DNA of 64,000 bases from Streptomyces xylophagus. GTDB lineage: Bacteria; Actinomycetota; Actinomycetes; Streptomycetales; Streptomycetaceae. Both the position numbers and the translations under genes were made by a program. Position 1 is the first letter of the stretch; each line of letters starts with the position of its first letter. Of the stretch, positions 23,604-31,615 are shown in pieces. The notes beneath the pieces are model-generated. The model was not told the DNA's origin. It did no database searches and saw nothing but the letters and a program-made list of their open reading frames with translations. The stretch lies in the NCBI RefSeq assembly GCF_000716435.1, contig NZ_JNWO01000001.1:682001-746000 (forward strand). Direction: 5' to 3'.

Positions 23604-25269
23604 TTATGCGGCGAGGTCCAGGGCGGCGAGGTGTGATGTCCGAGTGGGGGCGAGTGGTTGTCCGGTCCACCAGGCGTCGAGTCGGAGCAGGTTGACGGCG
23701 GTGGCCGTGAGGATGCGCGCGAGGGCGGTCTTCCCCAGTCCCGTGTAGCGGGTTCTTCGGGTGCCGGTGGCCGTGACCGCCTGGTGGACTGTGCCTTCGA
23801 CGCCGGAGCGGATCGCGTAGACGGCCTTCCATTCCTCGGTGGTCTGCTCGGCTCGAACACGTTCGACGACGGCGTCTTGATCCTGTGGCCGGACGGTCAG
23901 CTGCCGACCGTAGCGTGTCGAGTTGGTGCACTGCCCGCGGGAGGGGCAAGGCGCGCAGGTCTCGGTGGCGAAACGGATGCGGATCGCGGATCGCTGATTA
24001 TTGTCGAGTCCCTCGGTCCAGTAGCGGCTGCGGGCGCCGGCGGGGCAGATAGCCAGGCGAACGTCCCAGTCGATCCTGAAGGACGCCTTGTCGTAGCCAG
24101 TTGCCTGAACGGTGCGGCGGGTCACGGGCCGGACCGGGCCCATGACGCGGATGCCTCGCTGGCTGGGCGCTGCGAGCAGGAGTTCCGCGGAGATGTAGCC
24201 GGCGTCCATCAGGTGCTCGCCCGGCAGCAGCCCCTTGGCGTCGAGCTGGTCGTGGATCTCGTCGGCGACCAGAGGGTCGCCGACCGTTGCGTCCGTGGTC
24301 ACCACATGGGTGATCAGGTGCGGTCGGCCGGTCTCCTTGGCGTCGCAGGTCTCGATGAAGTGGACCTTGTAGCCGTCCCAGGCCGAGCCGCGCTTGACGG
24401 CGTTACGGGAGTCGGTCGTAGGGCGAGGCGATCCGTGCTCTGCTGGGCGGGAGCTCGTCCTTCCCCCGCCAGGCCACCTCCTGCACCCCGTCCGTGATCG
24501 TGCGCTGGAACTGCTGAAGCCATACCGTCCGCAGGATGCCGACGGCCGGGACCTGCCGCAGCCAGGCCGGGGCACTGGCCGCGAAGGCCGCTTCGAGAAA
24601 CTGGTAGCCGTCGGCCGCGATGCGCCAGGTCAGTTGGGTTCGCTCGGTTTCGTCGCTGGGCAGTCGGTAGGAGTCGACTCGGGCTCCGTATCTTTCCTGC
24701 CAGCCTTGGGGCATCCAGGAGATGAGCCACTGGGGCGCCGCGACGGCCACCGCCTCCAGGGCGGCCCGCAGGGTCTCGCCGACGAACTCCAGGCGGTTGA
24801 GATCCCTCACCGCGGCGAGGATGTGGGTGGAGTCCGTGCGCTGCCGGCCCCGGCCTGACACGAGTCCCAGCTCGTTGAGGCGTTTCAGCAGTAGGTCCAG
24901 GATCTTCCCTTCCAGCCCATGGGCCAGGAGCCGGTCGCGGAAGCCCGTCAGCACGGTGAAGTCGAAGCTGGGATCGGCCAGTTCAAGGCCGAGCAAGTAC
25001 TTCCAGTCGATTCTTGCTCGTACTGCGTGAGCGGCCTGGCGGTCCGTCAGGTTCTCCGCGAACTGCAGCACGCTGACCAACGCCAGCTGCCCCGGGGCAA
25101 CACCAGGACGACCACGTACGCCGAAGGCGGACCTGAAGATCTCGTCGTCGAACAGCGGACCAAGCGCGTCCCGTACCCGCATCGCCAGACAGCCCTTTGG
25201 GAACGCAGCCCATGCCACCAGCCGCGTCCCCTCAGGAACCTCCCGACCGGCGCCCGCCCGCATCGACAC
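23604..25269 (-). pseudogene. IS1182-family transposase with one frameshift
   Basis: From GTG 25269 the frame reads DALGPLFDDEIFRSAFGVRGRPGVAPGQLALVSVLQF, RQAAHAVRARIDWKYLLGLEL and RTDSTHILAAVRDLNRLEFV, the DUF772 and catalytic start of IS1182. Near 24411 it shifts one base and continues with SAWDGYKVHFIETCD, LMDAGYISAELLLAA, CAPCPSRGQCT and the terminal RSGVEGTVHQAV. All family parts are present in order, so one indel at a C-rich spot is the only visible lesion. It may be recent damage or a sequence error. Confidence 0.85.
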
Positions 25270-25371
25270 CCGACTCTCCGCCCCAAGATCGAATCACAGG
25301 CCTGCTGCCCAAGCCCCACCCCAGGGTCCGCCCCTCGACCACCCGCCAAGACCGAGATCAAAGGCATTCAC

Positions 25372-25498
25372 CCAATTGGGCAACAGGGTCATCGAGATCT
25401 TCTACAACCGCCGGCGACGACACTCAGCATTGGGTTATCGCACCCCCATCGAGTACGAACTACTCTCCGAGAACGACACCACCCCGGCTGCTGGTTAG
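25372..25498 (+). pseudogene. IS3-family transposase C-terminal tail, copy B
   Basis: The plus strand reads QLGNRVIEIFYNRRRRHSALGYRTPIEYELLSENDTTPAAG and stops at 25498. Both copies start at the same sequence (CAATTGGGCAAC) and point away from the intervening IS1182. This copy has no internal stop, but only about 41 residues of the integrase are present. Confidence 0.75.
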
Positions 25499-25680
25499 TC
25501 ACCGAGCCTGGAGCCCAAATGGTGGGGCAGGCCAAGATGTCACCCGATCGTGCAGCAGACCCGGATCGTGCTGTGCGGCTACGGCGACACCGCCATCACG
25601 CCCCGGCACGCCGCAGGTGAGGCCAGCAGACTCCCCGCACCGGCAGCAACACCCCCTGCCCTCGACGAGAGGCAAGCGCG

Positions 25681-25920
25681 ATGACCGACACGATGCCGGT
25701 CCCGGACTGGATCCATCCCGTACGGGAAGCGGTACTGCCCGGCACCCCAGAGGGACTCAAGCGACTCCATGCGAAAGCCCAGAACTGGGCACTCTACGTC
25801 GACGGCCTGCTGCTCGACGACGTCGCGGACGTCCTGGACGACCACGTGCCGGACGAGTACGAGGTCGCCGAGCACGCTCTGTCGGTCGTTCGACGGCTCG
25901 GGCAGACGGCACGGCGGTAG
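25681..25920 (+). CDS. Hypothetical small acidic protein
   Basis: The product has 79 residues with a GAGAGG-like ribosome site 10 bases upstream. The sequence (VPDWIHPVREAVLPGTPEGLKRLHAKAQNW, then VDGLLLDDVADVLDDHVPDEYEVAEHALSVV) has good GC3 and looks helical and acidic. I do not recognise a family. It lies between IS debris and the 3' end of a regulator gene and could be a truncated survivor of a larger locus. Confidence 0.45.
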   Translation: MTDTMPVPDWIHPVREAVLPGTPEGLKRLHAKAQNWALYVDGLLLDDVADVLDDHVPDEYEVAEHALSVVRRLGQTARR

Positions 25921-26005
25921 GGCTTGTTGGCCGGAAGCACCCGAAGACGCAGGCAAACTGCCCTCGCTGTCACACCCCGTACGAACCAACCAGATGTTCT
26001 TCGCG

Positions 26006-27334
26006 CTAGGCGGCGGCGAGGTGGAGGAGTTCCGGAACACCTTCGGCGCGGAAGTAGGGCTTGAAGCGGGGGAGCAGGTCGTTGACCAGGCTGATGCAGC
26101 GGGGTGCGCCGATACGGCGGGCCAGGAGCAGGGACTGGGTGGCTGCGGCTGCGGCGGGCTCGGGTTCCTTCTGATCGAGGTAGCTGGCCGCGCGGTAGGC
26201 GAGGAACACGCCCTTCGTCTTGTCCCGGGCCGTGGGCAGCAGACGCTCGCCCTCGATGATGAGCTGGTGGGCGCGGGCAGTGTCGCCGAGGTCGAGGAGT
26301 GCCTGCCCGGAGTCGACGGCGAGGTCGGCCTCGGACACCCAGGCGCACCAGGCGGGCCGGTCGGCGCCGGCGTCGTTGAGGTGGTTCTCGGCCGCTGCGA
26401 GGGCGCGCAGCACGGAGCGCCGTTCCCCGAGATCTCCTCGCGCGGCGAGGGTCCGTGCGAGGCGCAGTTGGAGAAGGCCGCGGGCGGCGGAGTTGCGGGC
26501 GCGGGTCAGGGCGTGGTTGAGGATGCTCGCTGCGGTGGTGTGGTCGCCCCGCCAGGCGGCCTGGTAGGCGAGGTCGCCCAGGAGGCCGGCGCCCATGTCG
26601 TGGTCGCCAGCGGCGTGGGCGTTGTGCAGGGCGGCGATCCAGTTCTGGCTGGCGTGGGTGTGGCTGCCCAGGTCGAAGCGGTGCCAGGCCACGGTCTGGG
26701 ACAGGGAAGCAGCCAGGGTGTGAAGGCGAAGTCCGACGGCAGGGCTGTAGCGGCCGTGTTCGAGAAGCTCGGTCACCGTGGCCAGGTGGGCATCCAGCAG
26801 CATGGCCGTGTGCTGCCGCTGCTCGGTAGGGAGCGTGGCGAGGTGCTGGGTGGAGTCCTCGAGGAACGCGACGAAGTCGTCGCCGACCGGTTTGCCGCCG
26901 TGGGCCCGGGCAAGGGCGGTGGAGGGGCCGACGGCCCAGTCCGCGGCCAGGCCGGACAGGGCGGCCCCGGAGATCGTAAAAAACACGCGGCGGTCCATCG
27001 CTGTTCGCAGAGCCTCTCTCAGGGCGGACACGGAACTGTGGGGTCCGAGCGGGACCACGCCGTCGGCGGTGAGCGGCAGCCAGGTCGGCCAGTCGTCGGC
27101 GCGGACGATGTCCGCGGGCCAGCCGAGCGCTTCGGCGATGTAGCTCTGCGATTCCTCGTTGGGCTCGACGCCGCGCTGCCATTTACGCACCCGCGCCTCG
27201 TCCGTGCCGGAACGCAGACCACGCCGGGTGGCCGCGGCACGGATGCCGGAGACGAGCTCCTCCATCGTCATGCCGCACGCGAGACGTGCCACAACCAGCG
27301 GGTGACGGGTGGTCTCTTCCACGCCTCCATCCAA
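26006..27334 (-). CDS. XRE-type helix-turn-helix regulator with TPR-like C-terminal region
   Basis: The 442-residue protein has an N-terminal helix-turn-helix (MTMEELVSGIRAAATRRG, RVRKWQRGVEPNEESQSYIAEALGWP) and a long C-terminal array of paired helices (for example GLLGDLAYQAAWRGDHTTAASILNHALTRA and ARGLLQLRLARTLAARGDLGE), as in actinobacterial XRE/TPR regulators that sense peptides or other signals. It is divergent from the 11-enzyme locus that starts at 27463, and a tandem 11-bp repeat lies between them. I infer a pathway-specific role. The start at 27334 is likely but a GTG 12 bp further in is possible. Confidence 0.8.
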   Translation of the reverse strand: MDGGVEETTRHPLVVARLACGMTMEELVSGIRAAATRRGLRSGTDEARVRKWQRGVEPNEESQSYIAEALGWPADIVRADDWPTWLPLTADGVVPLGPHSSVSALREALRTAMDRRVFFTISGAALSGLAADWAVGPSTALARAHGGKPVGDDFVAFLEDSTQHLATLPTEQRQHTAMLLDAHLATVTELLEHGRYSPAVGLRLHTLAASLSQTVAWHRFDLGSHTHASQNWIAALHNAHAAGDHDMGAGLLGDLAYQAAWRGDHTTAASILNHALTRARNSAARGLLQLRLARTLAARGDLGERRSVLRALAAAENHLNDAGADRPAWCAWVSEADLAVDSGQALLDLGDTARAHQLIIEGERLLPTARDKTKGVFLAYRAASYLDQKEPEPAAAAATQSLLLARRIGAPRCISLVNDLLPRFKPYFRAEGVPELLHLAAA

Positions 27335-27372
27335 TCACTCAGTGCACCCGTCCGGTGACTCCTTCGCGGTAC

Positions 27373-27394
27373 GGGACCCCCTCGGGACCCCCTC
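27373..27394. promoter_or_regulatory. Tandem 11-bp direct repeat in the divergent promoter
   Basis: GGGACCCCCTC is repeated head to tail at 27373-27383 and 27384-27394, so both copies face the same side of the helix. It lies 39 bp before the regulator start and 69 bp before the lyase start. It is a candidate binding site for the XRE/TPR regulator. Confidence 0.4.
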
Positions 27395-27462
27395 CAACCG
27401 GTCGACGGGGTCGAACAGTTGAGCCCATCCTCGGAGAGTCGCAGCAGACCACAGGAGGCGGC

Positions 27463-28386
27463 ATGCAGTGTTCCCCATCTCTCCCCGGCAGCAGCCGGAG
27501 TGCGCCCACCAGCGGCCGCAGCACCTGGCTGGTCACCCCGGCGTCCACTCCCGGCCGGTTCGAAGCAGCAGCTGGCTCGGGCGCGGACGTCGCCCTGATC
27601 GACCTGGAGGACTCCGTTCCGCCTGACGGCAAGAACGCCGCCCGGAAGGCGGTGATCGCCTGTCTGTCCCAGAGCGCGGAGATCGTTGGCTCCGGCAGCA
27701 CGGTGCTGGGGGTGCGGATCAACGCTCCGGGCACGGTGCACGGCCTGAAGGACCTGGTGGCGATAGCCGAGTCCGGTGTGCGGCCCGCCGTGCTGCTCGT
27801 GCCCAAGGTCGAGTCCGCGCGAGACGTGGACATGGTCGCGAAGATCATCGGTGCCGAACACGGGGAGCGTCGCGTCTGGGCACTGATCGAGACGCCACTG
27901 GGCATCCAGCGCCTGAGCGCCATCCTGCAGACCCCGGCGCTGGCCGGGGTGTTGTTCGGGGCCGCCGACTACGCGGCCGCCGCCCACTGCCGTCTCAACA
28001 GCCGAGCTCTGTGGCACCCCCGATCCGTCCTTTCTGCCGAGGTCGCTGCCGCGGGACTCCCCGCGATCGACTCGCCGTACTTCGACCTGCGTGATGCCGA
28101 CGGGCTCAGGCGTGAGGCCGAAGAAGCCGTGGAACTCGGGTACCTCGGCAAGGTCGCCGTACACCCCCGCCAACTCCCCGTCATTCAGGAGGCGTTCCGG
28201 CCGACCGCCCAGGAACTCGCCGCAGCGCAAGCCGTGGTGGCCGCTGCCGACGCCGCCCACGGACAGATCACCACCGTTGACGGTCACATGGTGGGTCCGC
28301 CGCTCGTCGCCGCAGCCCGCGCCCTGACCGCCCGGGCGGGCACCGTCCCCGCATCCGTCACGTCTACGGAGGCACGCAGTGAGTAG
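27463..28386 (+). CDS. CitE-like (HpcH/HpaI) lyase of C-C bond cleavage or formation
   Basis: The 307-residue protein follows an AGGAGG site. The TIM-barrel motifs of the citrate-lyase-beta/malyl-CoA-lyase group are present: VALIDLEDSVP (metal acidic residues), VRINAP, LLVPKVESA, ALIETPLGI (metal Glu) and GVLFGAADYAA (Asp). Family members join or split acetyl- or glyoxylate-type units with malyl- or citramalyl-CoA. It is the first gene of the rightward locus and overlaps the MaoC-like gene by 8 bp, a pairing seen for malyl/mesaconyl-CoA chemistry. The actual substrate is not predictable. Confidence 0.85.
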   Translation: MQCSPSLPGSSRSAPTSGRSTWLVTPASTPGRFEAAAGSGADVALIDLEDSVPPDGKNAARKAVIACLSQSAEIVGSGSTVLGVRINAPGTVHGLKDLVAIAESGVRPAVLLVPKVESARDVDMVAKIIGAEHGERRVWALIETPLGIQRLSAILQTPALAGVLFGAADYAAAAHCRLNSRALWHPRSVLSAEVAAAGLPAIDSPYFDLRDADGLRREAEEAVELGYLGKVAVHPRQLPVIQEAFRPTAQELAAAQAVVAAADAAHGQITTVDGHMVGPPLVAAARALTARAGTVPASVTSTEARSE

Positions 28387-28912
28387 CGTTCCGCAGGGCT
28401 TTCACCGCATCAGTGAGAACCGGAACCGTGAATCGGTCGGTCTCGGTCTTGAGGACTTCGCCAACATCGTGGGCACGGTCATCGAGCACCGGCCGGCCCG
28501 GACCGTGACGGAGACGGAACACGTCCAGATCCTCGCGCTCACCGGGAACGAGGCGCCGGTCCACTCCGACGTCGAGTTCTGCAACCGGACCGGCCGTGAC
28601 CAGGTGCTGGTCTGCGGGATCCTCACCATGAACATCGTCTTGGGCCTCACCGTCCGCACCACGAGCGCTCTGACGACCGCGAACCTCGGCCTGGACGAGG
28701 TGCGCTTCGAGCAGCCCGTGCACGTCGGCGACACCCTCCGCGCGCAGAGCGAGGTCCTCACCGCACGCCGCTCCAAGACCCGCCCCGAATACGGAATCGT
28801 CACCTGCCGGATCTCGGGCTACAACCAGCACGACCAGCGGGTCTTCACCTGCACCCGCACCTTCCTCGTCCCCGCCGACGCGAACGTCGTGCGCGACACG
28901 ACCAACTACTAG
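28379..28912 (+). CDS. MaoC-like hot-dog protein with altered active site
   Basis: This 177-residue hot-dog-fold protein starts at GTG 28379 inside the end of the CitE-like gene. In MaoC hydratases the active site is SGDxNPxH. The matching segment here is TGNEAPVHSD, so His is kept but the catalytic Asp position is Asn. The rest (GILTMNIVLGL, VRFEQPVHVGDTLRAQSEVL) matches the fold well. It could hydrate or dehydrate an acyl thioester by another residue, or bind one. Coupling to the CitE-like lyase suggests they act on the same acyl chain. Confidence 0.82.
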   Translation: MSSVPQGFHRISENRNRESVGLGLEDFANIVGTVIEHRPARTVTETEHVQILALTGNEAPVHSDVEFCNRTGRDQVLVCGILTMNIVLGLTVRTTSALTTANLGLDEVRFEQPVHVGDTLRAQSEVLTARRSKTRPEYGIVTCRISGYNQHDQRVFTCTRTFLVPADANVVRDTTNY

Positions 28913-28928
28913 AAGGGGAGGGCACGGC

Positions 28929-30107
28929 ATGACCACTCCGGCACTGGACATCGTGGAAGCCGACGACGAGCAGTGGCGGACGTACGACACGCTGGCACGG
29001 CGCGCGTACGGCCACCCGGTGGAGGACATCCTGCGCCTCGGCGCGCACGCCGACCGCCGTGTCGCGGTCCGCGACGAGAAGATCGTCGCCGGCGGCCTGG
29101 GACTGCTGATCCCGCAGTACTTCGGCGGCCGGCCGGTGCCCGCGGCCAGCATGGCCTGCGGATGCGTGGCCCCGGAGGAACGCGGTGGCCAGCTCGCGGG
29201 CGAACTGGTCGCCGAGCGGCTGCGGCCCCTACAGGAGCAGGGCGCGGTCGTGGCCACCCTGTGGACCGCCTCCACCGGCTACGTCCGCCGCCTGGGGTGG
29301 GAGGCGCCGACCCAGGTGTACTCGTGGACCGTCCCCACCGACGAACTGCGGCGCAGCTTCCGCGAATCCGGTTTCGAGATCACCCACGGAACAGACGAAC
29401 AGGCCCGCCTGCTGTCCAACGAGCTGGCCGCGCGGTGGAACGGACCGTGGGAGCGTCCGGACTGGTGGCAGACCTGGCAGCAGCAACAGCACCACGACAT
29501 CGCCACCTACCGGTTCAACCGGCCCGGCCAGCCGCCGACCGGTGTGCTGTCCGTGGGCAGCGAGCGACACCCATCCGAGGGGCGACGCCTGGTGGTCTAC
29601 GACTTCTGGGCGGGCGACCAGGCGGCGGCCGCCGCCATGTTCGCCTTCCTCGGCCGGCACAACAGCCGTATCCCCAGCGTCTTCTTCCAGCGGACCGGAC
29701 TGCCGCCCACACTTCTGCTGCTGCACCACCTGCACCGCTCCAGCTCTCTCGCGGCACGTGCCTGGCACCCGTGGATGCTGCGCCTCCTGGATCCGGTGCA
29801 GGCGGTGCAACTGCGCGGCTGGCCCGACGAACTGGACCTCACCCTGCCGATCGAGGTCGTCACCGAGGACGGCAACGCCACGCAACGGTTCGTCCTGCGG
29901 ATCACCGGCGGCGAAGGGGAACTGGAACCCACCGCTCGGATAGGACAACTCACCCTGACCAGGGGGCAGATCGCGGTCTGGTACGCCGGGGGATACCGCA
30001 GCGTGGCCGCCGCGGAGATCGCCGGAGTGCACGGAGACCCACGAGCGCTCGCCCAACTGCTGACCGCAACCGCAGATCGCGAACCGTGGCTGGCGGACTA
30101 CTTCTGA
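28929..30107 (+). CDS. Eis-like N-acetyltransferase (GNAT plus SCP2-like domain)
   Basis: The 392-residue protein begins with a GNAT domain (GGLGLLIPQYFGGRPVPAASMACGCVAPEERGGQLAGELV has the acetyl-CoA beta-bulge and loop of the Eis family). A second degenerate GNAT half follows, then a sterol-carrier-like C-terminus (LRLLDPVQAVQLRGWP, LTLTRGQIAVWYAGGYRSVAAAEIAG), ending in F as Eis proteins do. Eis enzymes acetylate amines, including aminoglycosides. In this locus it may modify an amino-sugar product or protect the host from it. GGAGGG precedes the ATG by seven bases. Confidence 0.85.
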   Translation: MTTPALDIVEADDEQWRTYDTLARRAYGHPVEDILRLGAHADRRVAVRDEKIVAGGLGLLIPQYFGGRPVPAASMACGCVAPEERGGQLAGELVAERLRPLQEQGAVVATLWTASTGYVRRLGWEAPTQVYSWTVPTDELRRSFRESGFEITHGTDEQARLLSNELAARWNGPWERPDWWQTWQQQQHHDIATYRFNRPGQPPTGVLSVGSERHPSEGRRLVVYDFWAGDQAAAAAMFAFLGRHNSRIPSVFFQRTGLPPTLLLLHHLHRSSSLAARAWHPWMLRLLDPVQAVQLRGWPDELDLTLPIEVVTEDGNATQRFVLRITGGEGELEPTARIGQLTLTRGQIAVWYAGGYRSVAAAEIAGVHGDPRALAQLLTATADREPWLADYF

Positions 30108-30422
30108 CCCCCACCGACGCCACCACCCCGCCGCCCTTCCGGTGGATCGGCGGACGCGGACTCCACGCCCGCCTGATCGCCAAGACGAGTGAACACGCCA
30201 ACCGAGAGGAGAACAGCGTTGTCCAGTACGCAGCCGTCGGCACTGGCGACCCAGCCGGCACCAAGCCGGATTCCCGAAGTCCCCGCCCTTCGGGCGACGC
30301 CTCGCCGGACACCCCCGCCTCTCGCGGGTGGGTACAGTCAAGGCGTCGCCGCGGCCACCACACAGCTCACCCAGCCCTTGCGGGCTGCCGCTGCTCCCAC
30401 GCGATCCGGAGAACAACCCTTC
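30108..30422 (+). other. Structured leader upstream of the kinase gene
   Basis: This 315-bp gap lies inside an otherwise tight locus. It contains several short GC-rich hairpins (CGCCC-TTC-GGGCG; CAGCCC-TTGC-GGGCTG; a CCCGC/GCGGG pair) and a GAGGAG site followed by TTG 30219, in frame with the kinase. That would add 68 low-complexity residues to its N-terminus. The weaker third-position bias argues against the extension, so I treat the stretch as a leader or promoter region. Confidence 0.4.
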
Positions 30423-31310
30423 ATGACCCAGAACACTCCTATCCCTGCTGACCTGCGGCGATGGGTATCCAGTCACCTGCCCGGCGCGGAGCAGGTCACG
30501 GACGTGTCCTGGCCCCGGGGCAGCTCCAGGGTCTGGCGGTTGGCGGCGGGCGCGGACGCCGTCTTCGTGAAGATCAGCCCGAGCCCGAGGGACTACGAGC
30601 GGGAGATCCGCGGCCTCGCGTACGCGGCGCGCGCACTCGCCGCCCACGAGGCCCCCCGCCTCCTGGCCTCGGACCCCGACCTCCAAGTACTCATGACGTC
30701 GCGGCAGCCGGGCGACGTCGTACGGGATCTGCCCCTGGACGTGGAGGAGGAGCGGCGCGTGTATGAACTCGCCGGGCACCTGCTCCGGCGCTGGCACGAT
30801 CACTCCGACGCCGCCTCGGACCAGGTCCGCGAGGACATCCGCGCGTCCATGGCAACCCAGGCCGAGGAAGCCGCCGCCTGCCTGGAGAGCACCGGCGGAC
30901 ACCTCGACACCTCGCAGCGTGACCTGGTGCGGTGCGTGTCCCGGGAGCTGCCGGAACTGGCCGAGGAAGTCCCGGCCGTGGACCGGCACGGTGACTACGC
31001 CACCCGCAACTGGATGTGGCACCCGGAACACGGCCACGGAGTGATCGACTTCGAGATGTTCGCCCCGGGCATCGCGGTCGAGGAGTTCGTGTGGCTGTGC
31101 GGCGCGGTCTGGGTCGTGCGCCCCGACCTCAAGGCCGCCTACTTCTCCGGCTACGGCCGCCCGCTGTCCGACAGCGAGGAGCGCGTCCTGCGCCTGCTGA
31201 CCACGAGGCTCGGCGTCTCCTACCTGGACTCCGGACTCACCAAGCAGCAGCCGGAGCTCGTCGAGCGCGGCCACCTCATCCTCACGCGCATGACGCACGA
31301 GTACCAGTAG
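30423..31310 (+). CDS. Aminoglycoside-phosphotransferase-fold kinase (first of two)
   Basis: The 295-residue protein has an N-lobe lysine in DAVFVKISPSP, the catalytic loop VDRHGDYATRNWMW (HGDxxxxN) and the metal motif VIDFEMF. These define APH-type kinases that phosphorylate hydroxyls of small molecules. A hydrophobic C-terminal segment and an acidic tail follow. GGAG lies about nine bases before ATG 30423. As the locus also holds an acetyltransferase, an oxidoreductase and a deacetylase, the kinase may phosphorylate a sugar-like intermediate or provide self-resistance. Confidence 0.82.
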   Translation: MTQNTPIPADLRRWVSSHLPGAEQVTDVSWPRGSSRVWRLAAGADAVFVKISPSPRDYEREIRGLAYAARALAAHEAPRLLASDPDLQVLMTSRQPGDVVRDLPLDVEEERRVYELAGHLLRRWHDHSDAASDQVREDIRASMATQAEEAAACLESTGGHLDTSQRDLVRCVSRELPELAEEVPAVDRHGDYATRNWMWHPEHGHGVIDFEMFAPGIAVEEFVWLCGAVWVVRPDLKAAYFSGYGRPLSDSEERVLRLLTTRLGVSYLDSGLTKQQPELVERGHLILTRMTHEYQ

Positions 31311-31480
31311 CCGTCCCAGCCGGTCATGTCGTAACCGGGCTACAGCCGTAGGGCAACGGCCCGGCCCGACCCCCGTGATCTACGCGTCGACGTCATCCGT
31401 GTGACGCGTTCCGTCGGCGTACCCGCCGGCCTCCGGCGCACACCCGAACGCATCACTCTTCTCCACGACAGGAGAGCAGC

Positions 31481-31615
31481 ATGCCCCTGCAACACGGCAT
31501 CGCCCACGCCCTCACCACGAACCCGCGCGCCGGGCGACTGAACCCGCCGCGCGCAGCCCTCACGGACATTCCGTCCCCCTTCGTTCCACAGCGCCCGGAG
31601 GGAGACCACCAGTGA
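31481..31615 (+). CDS. Small 44-residue peptide ORF coupled to the dehydrogenase gene
   Basis: AGGAGAG ends five bases before ATG 31481. The ORF runs 44 codons and its TGA overlaps the GTG start of the next gene (GTGA at 31612-31615). The product is Pro/Arg-rich at its C-terminal half (LNPPRAALTDIPSPFVPQRPEG) and has no signal peptide or cysteine. It could be a translational-coupling leader, a small regulatory peptide or a precursor peptide. It is too short to rely on codon bias. I do not recognise it. Confidence 0.45.
   Translation: MPLQHGIAHALTTNPRAGRLNPPRAALTDIPSPFVPQRPEGDHQ

Noticed and set aside
25769..27358. A 529-codon plus-strand frame opposite the XRE/TPR regulator
   Set aside because: It is Gly/Val/Gln-rich noise without start signals, and the regulator on the other strand has clear helix-turn-helix and TPR features.
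29229..31298. A 689-codon minus-strand frame opposite the Eis-like and kinase genes
   Set aside because: It is the complementary frame of highly biased coding DNA; the plus strand shows clear domain motifs and ribosome sites.
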